NCBI RefSeq assembly: GCF_000374045.1
Contig: NZ_KB893329.1
Coordinates: 29,811-93,810 of the forward strand
Length of the DNA: 64,000 bases
Direction of reading: 5' to 3'
Origin: Segetibacter koreensis DSM 18137
GTDB lineage: Bacteria; Bacteroidota; Bacteroidia; Chitinophagales; Chitinophagaceae
The notes under the pieces were generated by a model. It ran no database searches. It worked only from the letters and a program-made list of their open reading frames with translations, and had not been told where the DNA came from. Of the stretch, positions 9,342 through 16,843 are shown piece after piece. Each line of letters begins with the position of its first letter. The first letter of the stretch is position 1. The position numbers and the translations under genes were made by a program.

Positions 9342-10079
9342 TTATTTTATTCTTTTTAAATATCCTTGCGGAGCTACACTTATTAGTAACTTATTATCTA
9401 TTTCCTTATCAATGACAAAATCCGTATTCTTTTTAAGAAATTCAAAAACCGCAGTTTTAGGATTATTGCCAATGCCCCACGGTCTTTCTTCTTTAAAGTA
9501 ATTTGCAGGAAGGTCTTCGACAATTGTGTCAAAAACAACGATATAAGAACTCAAACTAACAAATGGAGAATATAATTCTAATTCTCTCAACACATGATCG
9601 TAAGTATGATTGCTATCTAAAATAACTAAAATCTTTTGTTTGTCTTTAGCTATTGATTTAACCTGGCCAATTATATCTTCACTTATTGAGGAGCCTTCAA
9701 GCATTTTAATCCGTTTAAACATCGGATGCTTTTCAATCTCTGCTTTATTATGTTTTCTAATGTCAATATCAATACCTAATACCTCACCCTTTCCTATTAA
9801 TTCTAACAACGAAGCGTAATAAATTAATGAACCTCCATGGGCTATGCCTGTTTCTATTATTAAGTCTGGCTTCACTTCCCAGATGATTTCCTGCATTGCA
9901 ATCATATCCTGGGGATATTGAATAATGGGTCTTCCCATCCATGAAAAATTATACGAATACTGGTTACTGTTAGATGCATCGTTAAAAGCTTTTGCTGAAG
10001 CCTTTAAACTTTCATTGTGGCCATTAGCTTTAATACGCGCCTTTCTTTCCTCTATAAATTGTGAAATCGGATTATCCAT
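9342..10079 (-). CDS. CmcI-type methyltransferase (cephalosporin hydroxylase family)
   Basis: A 245-residue SAM-dependent enzyme. The SAM loop reads E-T-G-I-A-H-G-G-S at 76-84, followed by V-L-G-I-D-I-D-I and later I-L-D-S-N-H-T-Y-D-H, where the aspartate and histidine correspond to metal-site residues of CmcI and rhamnosyl O-methyltransferases. In polysaccharide loci this family usually O-methylates a sugar. Its start overlaps the end of the epimerase/reductase gene by 8 bp, indicating translational coupling. The likely role is O-methylation of the locus's deoxyhexose; it could act on the glycan rather than the nucleotide sugar. Confidence 0.8.
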   Translation of the reverse strand: MDNPISQFIEERKARIKANGHNESLKASAKAFNDASNSNQYSYNFSWMGRPIIQYPQDMIAMQEIIWEVKPDLIIETGIAHGGSLIYYASLLELIGKGEVLGIDIDIRKHNKAEIEKHPMFKRIKMLEGSSISEDIIGQVKSIAKDKQKILVILDSNHTYDHVLRELELYSPFVSLSSYIVVFDTIVEDLPANYFKEERPWGIGNNPKTAVFEFLKKNTDFVIDKEIDNKLLISVAPQGYLKRIK

Positions 10080-10929
10080 TGTTTATTATTGTTTTCAATT
10101 TTGTGTTATCTCCCCAAAAACTCATGGGCTCGTAATCAAGGTAAGGATAGTAACCAAGATTAAGATGAATATTTGTTTTTTTCTCTTCTAGGTAATTTTT
10201 AATCAATTCCTTCAACTTCACCGGTTTTCCGCTACAGCAATTGATAGCACCGGTTATTTTATTTTGCATTGCTATTTTAGCAATATATTCTGCCACTTCC
10301 TCTACCCTTAAATAATCTCTTATTTGCTCGCCTCCACTCATGTTAAAGGTATCCTGTTTATTTTCAATCGCTTTTTCTAATTGTGAAAATATAGAATTAG
10401 GGTTTTGCCCTTTACCATGCATATAAAATAGTCGCACCCATTTTAAAACAAAAGGATTATATAATTGCAATTGGGTAAGAAATTTATGCAAGGCATCTTT
10501 TGCTATCGCATAGGCATTTGTCGGATTAGTGTCTGTTTCTTCTGTAAGGCAACCTTGCTTAAAACCATATTCAAAGCACGTACCTGTTACTGTAACATCT
10601 GACAAGCCGTTCAACACCAGGTTTTTTATAAAAGCATAATGCCTCGGCAAATTTTCTTCGAAATGAAATAATGATTTATAATTTGGCAACCCTTCCCATG
10701 CCAAATGTATAAGAGCGTCTGGCTTATCAAAGTATTGGAAATAATTTGCATCGGCCGAGTAATTTTTAAAGTTAAAAGGAACAAATTTTACTTTCGAAAA
10801 CCATGCTCTTTGTTTCACTTTTTCTGCTGAAGTCGATGTGGCTATTACGGAATAATTATTCTTTAGTAATTCTACAATTACATATTCACCTATAAACCCC
10901 GATGCACCCGTAACCAAAACTTTTTTCAT
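10072..10929 (-). CDS. NAD(P)-dependent sugar epimerase/reductase (extended SDR)
   Basis: A 285-residue Rossmann enzyme with T-G-A-S-G-F-I-G at 7-14, an L-I-H-L-A-W-E-G loop near 94 and an N-A-Y-A-I-A-K block supplying the Y-x-x-x-K catalytic pair. At 285 residues it is shorter than dehydratases, as for 4-ketoreductases. It lies between the C-methyltransferase (3 bp upstream) and the CmcI-type gene (8-bp overlap). By analogy with C-methylated deoxysugar pathways, it most likely reduces the 4-keto group after epimerisation and methylation. Stereochemistry cannot be read. Confidence 0.78.
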   Translation of the reverse strand: MKKVLVTGASGFIGEYVIVELLKNNYSVIATSTSAEKVKQRAWFSKVKFVPFNFKNYSADANYFQYFDKPDALIHLAWEGLPNYKSLFHFEENLPRHYAFIKNLVLNGLSDVTVTGTCFEYGFKQGCLTEETDTNPTNAYAIAKDALHKFLTQLQLYNPFVLKWVRLFYMHGKGQNPNSIFSQLEKAIENKQDTFNMSGGEQIRDYLRVEEVAEYIAKIAMQNKITGAINCCSGKPVKLKELIKNYLEEKKTNIHLNLGYYPYLDYEPMSFWGDNTKLKTIINNG

Positions 10930-10932
10930 GGC

Positions 10933-12159
10933 TTATATTACTTCTAATTGAGGAATTGGAATTACAAATTTTCCATTCCAATCCTTTATGTAGCTCAACT
11001 GCTTTATGACTTCCTCTTTTATGTTCCATGGAAATATTATAACAAAATCCGGCTTTGACTGCTTCAGCACATCTTCTGCAACAACAGGAATATGACTTGC
11101 AGGAAGCCACTTATTCTGTTTGTGCGGATTTGCGTCTACCACAAATTCTATTAAATCATTCTTAATACCGCAAAAATTCAATAAGGTATTTCCTTTTGCG
11201 GCAGCTCCATAACCTGCAACTTTTTTTCCTTCTTTTTTTTGTTTTATCAAAAATTCAATAAAACTTAATTTAACCTGTAAAGCCTTTTGTTGGAAGTTTT
11301 GATAGTAGGCCGGGGAATTCATTCCCTTTGCCATTTCCTTATCAAGCAAATCAGCAACGTTTTTTGAAATTTCTTTTTTTGTGTTTTCTTCATGTTTCGC
11401 ATAAATACGTAAAGAACCTCCATGTGTTGGAATTTCTTCAACATCAAAAAGACTTAACCCACAACTTTCAAAAATCTGCTTGACTGTATAAAAAGATAAG
11501 TAAGAGAAATGTTCATGATAAATAGTATCAAATTGATTATTATCTACCAATTGCATTAAATGCGGAAATTCCATTGTTATTACTCCATCCTCTTTCAGCA
11601 AAATTTTCATTCCTGACACGAAATCTACGATATCGGGCACGTGTGCTAATACATTATTTCCTAAGAGTAAATCTGCTTTTATTCCTTTTGATACCAGTTC
11701 TTTTGCCAGTTGGACCCCGAAAAATTCTGTCACGGTATCAATTCCCTTATTAATAGCAACCTCTGCAGTATTTGCTGTTGGTTCAATGCCTAATACCGGA
11801 ACATTCTTTGCCTTAAAATATTGCAACAAGTAACCATCATTAGAAGCAATTTCAATAATTTTTGATTTTTCATTGAAATTAAAACGACTGATCATTTTAT
11901 CTGTATAACGACTTGCGTGCTCGAGCCAGCTTTTAGAATAAGATGAGAAGTAGACATATTTATTATCAAATATTGAATCAGACTTTTTATATTCTTCTAT
12001 TTGTACAAGGAAACAAGTGTGACAAGTATATACTTTTAAAGGAAAAAAAACTTCTGGCTCATTCAGTTCTTCTTTCGTTAAAAAAGAATTAGAAGCGGGA
12101 GAATTGATTAAATCAATAAAAACATCTGATAATTCCGATTTACAAAATCTGCATTTCAT
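10933..12159 (-). CDS. NDP-sugar C-methyltransferase (TylC3/NovU-like)
   Basis: A 408-residue enzyme with the three-part layout of sugar C-methyltransferases. There is an N-terminal zinc site with C-x-x-C at residues 3-6 and 46-49, and a SAM-binding domain with I-I-E-I-A-S-N-D-G-Y at 101-110. The C-terminal domain carries the hallmark G-Y-G-A-A-A-K-G-N-T-L-L. Known members add a methyl group to C-3 (or C-5) of a 4-keto-6-deoxyhexose bound to a nucleotide. It sits 2 bp after the 3,5-epimerase-like gene in the rfb run. Its presence, and the absence of rfbH, argue for a branched 6-deoxyhexose rather than a 3,6-dideoxyhexose. Confidence 0.87.
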   Translation of the reverse strand: MKCRFCKSELSDVFIDLINSPASNSFLTKEELNEPEVFFPLKVYTCHTCFLVQIEEYKKSDSIFDNKYVYFSSYSKSWLEHASRYTDKMISRFNFNEKSKIIEIASNDGYLLQYFKAKNVPVLGIEPTANTAEVAINKGIDTVTEFFGVQLAKELVSKGIKADLLLGNNVLAHVPDIVDFVSGMKILLKEDGVITMEFPHLMQLVDNNQFDTIYHEHFSYLSFYTVKQIFESCGLSLFDVEEIPTHGGSLRIYAKHEENTKKEISKNVADLLDKEMAKGMNSPAYYQNFQQKALQVKLSFIEFLIKQKKEGKKVAGYGAAAKGNTLLNFCGIKNDLIEFVVDANPHKQNKWLPASHIPVVAEDVLKQSKPDFVIIFPWNIKEEVIKQLSYIKDWNGKFVIPIPQLEVI

Positions 12160-12161
12160 AA

Positions 12162-12707
12162 TTATATTCCCTTAAAATTTTCGTTTAAATATGGATGATT
12201 GGTATCTCGCTCAGACATTTCTTTTATAGGCAACGGCCACTTTATATTAATTAAAGGATCATCATATCGTATCCCACCCTCAACATTTGGGGTGTAATAT
12301 GTTGAATGAAAATAAATCAGTTCGCAATTTGGTGTAAGTGTTTGAAAGCCATGTGCAAAGCCCTCCGGAATGTACAACATATTTTTTTTTACAGCAGATA
12401 ATTCTGTACTATAAAACTGTAAAAAAGTAGATGAATTTTTTCTTATATCAATAATTACATCATACACACTTCCCGCAATACATCTAACCATTTTTATTTC
12501 TGTGTAGGGAGGGTTCTGAAAGTGCATACCTCTTAAAGACCCTTTATCAGCCGTAAATGAATGATTCATCTGAACCCACTCCTTATCATGACCGATTTTT
12601 TTAAACTCATCCTTACAGAAGAAACGGGCAAACCAACCACGGCTGTCTGAGTGGGGAGTCAGCGTGATTTCATAACTATTGTTTAATGGGGTAGGAGTGA
12701 AAATCAT
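12162..12707 (-). CDS. dTDP-4-dehydrorhamnose 3,5-epimerase-like protein
   Basis: A 181-residue cupin enzyme of the RmlC family. The block G-S-L-R-G-M-H-F-Q carries the general-base histidine (His62), and Y-I-P-E-G-F-A-H-G-F-Q-T-L is the second conserved strand. Length equals that of typical RmlC (about 180). It overlaps rfbG by 4 bp (ATGA arrangement) and precedes the C-methyltransferase by 2 bp. In this context the substrate is more likely CDP-4-keto-6-deoxyglucose than the dTDP form, because the locus carries CDP-glucose enzymes and no rmlA or rmlB. It may epimerise only one of the two carbons. Confidence 0.88.
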   Translation of the reverse strand: MIFTPTPLNNSYEITLTPHSDSRGWFARFFCKDEFKKIGHDKEWVQMNHSFTADKGSLRGMHFQNPPYTEIKMVRCIAGSVYDVIIDIRKNSSTFLQFYSTELSAVKKNMLYIPEGFAHGFQTLTPNCELIYFHSTYYTPNVEGGIRYDDPLINIKWPLPIKEMSERDTNHPYLNENFKGI

Positions 12708-13789
12708 AATGAAAGGTATTCTCTTATTTGCCTAAAGGTATAGTCAGCTAATTCATCAACAGGTTGTTTATACCAGTTAATTGTCCATTCTATTGCCCGG
12801 CTTGAATGTAATTTCGGATGCCATTTTAATTCTTTCATTGCTTTGCTTATATCTAGTTTTAACAAAGTCGCTTCATGCACATCGTTGGGATTAGACACAT
12901 CTTTCCACGAGCCTTTTTGCCAAAACTCAATTGCTAATTTTACCAAATTTTCTACAGTCAGATGATCTACGGGCAACGGGCCAAAATTATAGGCTTTTGA
13001 GAAATTAGCCGGATTATTATCCAGCATAGCAGCAAAAAGTAAATAACCCGTTAAAGGCTCCAACACGTGTTGCCAAGGGCGCACCGATTTCGGATTTCTT
13101 ACTTCAATTGTCTTCGATGCGGTTAATGACCTTATTATGTCTGGTATCAATCTGTCCCTACTCCAGTCACCACCACCAATTACATTTCCCGCCCTCGCGC
13201 TACCGACAGCTTTTTGATGTTTTATAAAATTATCGGTATTAAAAAACGAATCCCTGAAAGAGCTTACTACCAACTCAGCACATGCCTTACTGGCACTGTA
13301 GGGATCATATCCGCCCAGGATATCTTCTTCTTTATATAAAATGTGCTGCTCTTTGTTTTGATACACCTTATCGGTAGTAACAACAATTACAGTACATTTT
13401 TTATTAAGATGAGTAACTGCTTCCAACAGGTTTGCTGTTCCGGCTACATTTACTTCAAATGTTTCTGCAGGCAGTTCATAAGAGCGTCTTACAAGTGGCT
13501 GAGCTGCAAGGTGAAAAATGAAATCCGGTTCAAAAGACGTAATTTCTTTTGACAATTTTTCTTTATCCCGAATATCTGCTATTATACTTTTTACTGGTAT
13601 TTTATTAATTAATATTTCAAACAAACCATTTTCATATTCGGGTTCAAGAGCATATCCTTTTACCTCTGCACCTAACTCACTTAAGACAGCCATCAGCCAC
13701 GCACCTTTAAAGCCCGTGTGCCCGGTTATAAAAACCTTTTTACCCGCATAAAAAGATGACAAAAATTCCTTGTCTACTGAATTTTCCAT
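12704..13789 (-). CDS. rfbG: CDP-glucose 4,6-dehydratase
   Basis: A 361-residue extended SDR enzyme converting CDP-glucose to CDP-4-keto-6-deoxyglucose. The NAD site is G-H-T-G-F-K-G at 23-29; F-K-G-A-W is diagnostic of RfbG. The active site shows V-V-T-T-D-K-V-Y and a D-P-Y-S-A-S-K tyrosine-lysine pair. The C-terminal half has the S-V-R-P-W-Q-H-V-L-E-P substrate motif. It is the first gene of the minus-strand run rfbG, 3,5-epimerase, C-methyltransferase, reductase, CmcI-type enzyme, GT2, all within 8 bp of one another. Its substrate comes from rfbF downstream of the rearranged segment. Confidence 0.95.
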   Translation of the reverse strand: MENSVDKEFLSSFYAGKKVFITGHTGFKGAWLMAVLSELGAEVKGYALEPEYENGLFEILINKIPVKSIIADIRDKEKLSKEITSFEPDFIFHLAAQPLVRRSYELPAETFEVNVAGTANLLEAVTHLNKKCTVIVVTTDKVYQNKEQHILYKEEDILGGYDPYSASKACAELVVSSFRDSFFNTDNFIKHQKAVGSARAGNVIGGGDWSRDRLIPDIIRSLTASKTIEVRNPKSVRPWQHVLEPLTGYLLFAAMLDNNPANFSKAYNFGPLPVDHLTVENLVKLAIEFWQKGSWKDVSNPNDVHEATLLKLDISKAMKELKWHPKLHSSRAIEWTINWYKQPVDELADYTFRQIREYLSL

Positions 13790-14151
13790 TTGCCAAAATA
13801 ATTTTCTCTAATGTAATTCCCGATCTAATCGCGCAAAAGACGTGGTATTTTTTGAAATTTTAAAACTTTTCCAGAGAATAATTAAAGTAGGGGCTGTTAA
13901 ATTTTCTAAGGCTACTGTCCAATTTTCTAGGCAAGAGAATCAATAGAAAACAATAAAGTGACAAATAAGACATCTGATTTTTATCTCTGAGCATCCAGTT
14001 CTCACTTTGATTACCTAAGTATAAGCTAGTGACACTTGGTGGTGTATTAATAAAACTTTTAAAAGTTTTGACTGCCCTATTCTTATCTTTCGTGTTAAAA
14101 ATGCTCTTTAGTTGCCTGAAGTAATAAACAACTTAAGAACGACTTAACTGA
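13790..14151. other. Divergent intergenic region, no gene seen
   Basis: 362 bp of AT-rich DNA between divergent rfbG and the GT4 gene. I find no open frame with coding character, no RNA gene and no clear full promoter motif. It must carry promoters for both directions. A short sequence like AATTTTCTAAGGCT recurs about 28 bp later (near 13897 and 13925) without evident meaning. Confidence 0.5.
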
Positions 14152-15261
14152 ATGAAAAAAATTTTATGTCTTGTTCCGTACACTTTTTTGCCTGCTTTAA
14201 CAGGAGGACAAAAATCTATCAATTCATTCTATCAAAATCTTGCCAAACATTTTGAGCTAGTTTGCGTCGGAACAAAAGACAATGATAATAGCAAAGCTAT
14301 AGGATATAAAATGTATAATATTCTATCAGCATCAGTTTTGCGTTATATTAATTTCTTAGCAGTTTTTAAGATTCGGAGAATTATACATAAAGAAAGGCCA
14401 GATTATTTACAAATAGAGCACCCCTATCTAGGGTGGCTGGCAATAACATTAAAAAGAATTACTGGAATAAAACTAATCGTGCGATCACATAATATAGAAG
14501 GCCTTCGCTTTAAAAACTTACATAGATGGTGGTGGAAAATATTGTTGTTTTATGAAGGGTGGGTTCATCGACAGGCTGATATCAACTACTTTATAACAGA
14601 TGCAGATAGAACATATGCTTTAAAAGCTTTTGCTTTGTCGCCACTAAATACCTTTACCATAACTTACGGTATAAATCTAACTGATGTCCCATCGGATGTA
14701 CAGCGCCAAGCTTCAAAGGCTTTTCTAAGGGACAAATACAAATTTGATGGAGGTGACCTTATTATTTTGTTTAATGGCGCTTTTGACTATACGCCTAACC
14801 TAAATGCCTTAATTAATCTTGTTAACCGCATCTTTCCACAGCTTAAAATGTTACAAGCCGGAAATTTTAAACTGGTAGTATGTGGAAAGGACATACCTGA
14901 AGATTTAATTAAAAATAATAAAAATCCTGATATTGTATTTGCAGGCTTCGTTTCTGATATTAATGCTTATTTAAGTGGTGCGTGTGTGTTTGTAAATCCT
15001 ATAACCGAAGGAGGGGGGATTAAAACCAAGTTAGTGGAAGCGCTAGGCTTTAATTTAAACTGTGTTTCTTTTAAAACAGGAGCAATAGGAATTCCGGTAG
15101 AAATTTGTGGGGGAAAATTAATAATTGTTGATGACAACGACTGCACTCTCTTTGCGAGAGCTATCATTGAGGCAGGAAATATAACTTCAGATATTCCGGC
15201 GGCTTTTTACAACTATTTTTCAAATGAGAAGATTTTAGAAAAAATAATTCAGATCCTCTAG
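14152..15261 (+). CDS. Glycosyltransferase family 4
   Basis: A 369-residue GT-B enzyme. The N-terminal domain has the T-G-G-Q-K-S-I loop and I-V-R-S-H-N-I-E-G-L-R. The C-terminal domain carries F-N-G-A-F-D-Y-T-P-N and the donor-binding block N-P-I-T-E-G-G-G-I-K-T-K-L-V-E-A-L-G near residues 282-299. This is the E-x(7)-E-like motif of GT4 retaining transferases, close to a group found in Bacteroidota polysaccharide and hopanoid loci. It is read away from rfbG and has no co-directional neighbour within 140 bp. It is likely part of the same glycan locus. Confidence 0.83.
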   Translation: MKKILCLVPYTFLPALTGGQKSINSFYQNLAKHFELVCVGTKDNDNSKAIGYKMYNILSASVLRYINFLAVFKIRRIIHKERPDYLQIEHPYLGWLAITLKRITGIKLIVRSHNIEGLRFKNLHRWWWKILLFYEGWVHRQADINYFITDADRTYALKAFALSPLNTFTITYGINLTDVPSDVQRQASKAFLRDKYKFDGGDLIILFNGAFDYTPNLNALINLVNRIFPQLKMLQAGNFKLVVCGKDIPEDLIKNNKNPDIVFAGFVSDINAYLSGACVFVNPITEGGGIKTKLVEALGFNLNCVSFKTGAIGIPVEICGGKLIIVDDNDCTLFARAIIEAGNITSDIPAAFYNYFSNEKILEKIIQIL

Positions 15262-15410
15262 AATCGTCTGATAATTTCTGCAACTATTAGTATTGTCTTA
15301 TTTTCAAAATGGCTTAGTAGGTTAGGATTACTTATATTGTCCCCGCAATTTATAAGGTTCCATATTCATTTACTGACATTTATGTTTATACTGTCAATTA
15401 ATATATAATC

Positions 15411-16766
15411 ATGAAAAAAATTTTCGCTATCGTTATTGCACTTTTTTTTATTTGCAATGTTTTAATCGCTCAGTCCTTACCTGTGCCAAGTGCCAGGCAG
15501 TTGGCATGGCAGCAGTTGGAGACAACAGCTTTTCTACATTTTACGGTTAACACATTTACCGATAAAGAATGGGGAGAAGGAACTGAAGATCCAAAAATAT
15601 TTAACCCCACAAATTTTGATGCACGACAAATTGTAAAAAGTCTGAAGGATGCAGGTTTTAAAATGGCCATCATTACAGCTAAACACCATGATGGATTTTG
15701 CTTATGGCCTTCGAAGTATACGGAACATTCTGTAAAAAATAGTCCATGGAAAAACGGGAAGGGAGATGTGGTAAGAGAGATTTCTGATGCCTGCCGAGAA
15801 TATGGAATTAAGTTTGGCGTATATCTTTCTCCATGGGACAGGAATCAACCCCTTTATGGAACGAATGCTTATAATACTTACTACAAGAACCAGTTGCGCG
15901 AATTGCTAACCAATTACGGAGAAGTTTCTGAGGTCTGGTTTGACGGGGCAAAAGGAAAAAATGCAAAAGACATGCAGTATGATTTTCCGGGCTTTTGGAA
16001 GTTAGTTCGCCAGTTGCAGCCTAAAGCTGTATTGTTTTCTGATGCTGGTCCCGATGTACGTTGGGTGGGTAACGAATCAGGTAATGCCGGAGAAACTTGT
16101 TGGTCTACTATCAATAAAGATACTCTGGCTCCCGGTAAAGCTGATCCAAAATATCTAAATACCGGTGATCCTGAGGGAAAGTCATGGGTTCCTGCGGAAA
16201 CTGATGTTTCTATTCGGCCGGGATGGTTTTATCATTCATCAGAAGATGATAAGGTAAAGACCGGCAAAGAATTAGTTAACTTGTACTACAATTCTGTAGG
16301 AAGAAATAGCTTATTGCTTTTGAATATTCCACCTAACAGGCAAGGGCTTTTGTCTGAAAGTGATGTTGCTAGTCTGAAGGAATTCAGAACAATTTTAAAT
16401 GAAACGTTTAAAACCAATCTTGCCAAAGAAAAGGCCAAAGGTGGATTAACAGATAAAAAACTATCAACTTTTATAACAGTTAAAGAGAACCAGCCGGTGG
16501 AGATAGATTTTAAAAATGCAGTGACATTTGACAGGGCGATGTTCCAGGAAAATATTGCTAGTGGCCAGAGAAACGAAGAAGCTTTGCTGGAATATTGGGA
16601 CGGAAAAGAATGGCAGAAAATTAATGAATTTACGACTATAGGATATAAGCGTTTACTGCGTTTTTCCGCAGTTACTGCAACTAAAGTCAGGCTAACAGTG
16701 CTGAAAGCAAAACAGCCAATTCAATTATCAGAAGTTGGATTTTATAAGGCTTCAGATGGGGAATAG
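15411..16766 (+). CDS. Alpha-L-fucosidase, GH29
   Basis: A 451-residue secreted enzyme. Residues 1-20 form a signal peptide (cleavage near I-A-Q). The GH29 barrel shows F-L-H-F-T-V-N-T-F, A-I-I-T-A-K-H-H-D-G-F-C-L-W-P and E-V-W-F-D-G-A-K-G with the catalytic nucleophile Asp178. The region after about residue 340 resembles a discoidin-like carbohydrate-binding fold. It hydrolyses alpha-L-fucosides in the periplasm or at the surface. It converges on the GH31 gene; the shared hairpin at 16796-16836 closes both. Typical GH29 length is 430-600 residues, so it looks complete. Linkage preference is not readable. Confidence 0.92.
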   Translation: MKKIFAIVIALFFICNVLIAQSLPVPSARQLAWQQLETTAFLHFTVNTFTDKEWGEGTEDPKIFNPTNFDARQIVKSLKDAGFKMAIITAKHHDGFCLWPSKYTEHSVKNSPWKNGKGDVVREISDACREYGIKFGVYLSPWDRNQPLYGTNAYNTYYKNQLRELLTNYGEVSEVWFDGAKGKNAKDMQYDFPGFWKLVRQLQPKAVLFSDAGPDVRWVGNESGNAGETCWSTINKDTLAPGKADPKYLNTGDPEGKSWVPAETDVSIRPGWFYHSSEDDKVKTGKELVNLYYNSVGRNSLLLLNIPPNRQGLLSESDVASLKEFRTILNETFKTNLAKEKAKGGLTDKKLSTFITVKENQPVEIDFKNAVTFDRAMFQENIASGQRNEEALLEYWDGKEWQKINEFTTIGYKRLLRFSAVTATKVRLTVLKAKQPIQLSEVGFYKASDGE

Positions 16767-16795
16767 AGTATAAAACTTACAGAGTAAGCTTTATA

Positions 16796-16836
16796 AAAAA
16801 GTTCCCATGGCTCTCTTTAGACTATGGGAACTTTTT
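16796..16836. terminator. Bidirectional terminator between convergent glycosidase genes
   Basis: A 13-bp perfect stem, AAAAAGTTCCCAT (16796-16808) with ATGGGAACTTTTT (16824-16836), around a 15-base loop. A-rich and T-rich flanks give a U-run in either direction. It is placed 30 bp after the fucosidase stop and 8 bp from the GH31 stop. Confidence 0.85.
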
Positions 16837-16843
16837 ATGGCCT

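Noticed and set aside
13890..13940. Possible short direct repeat (AATTTTCTA-G) before the GT4 gene
   Set aside because: Too short and AT-rich to separate from chance; no matching operator or element known.
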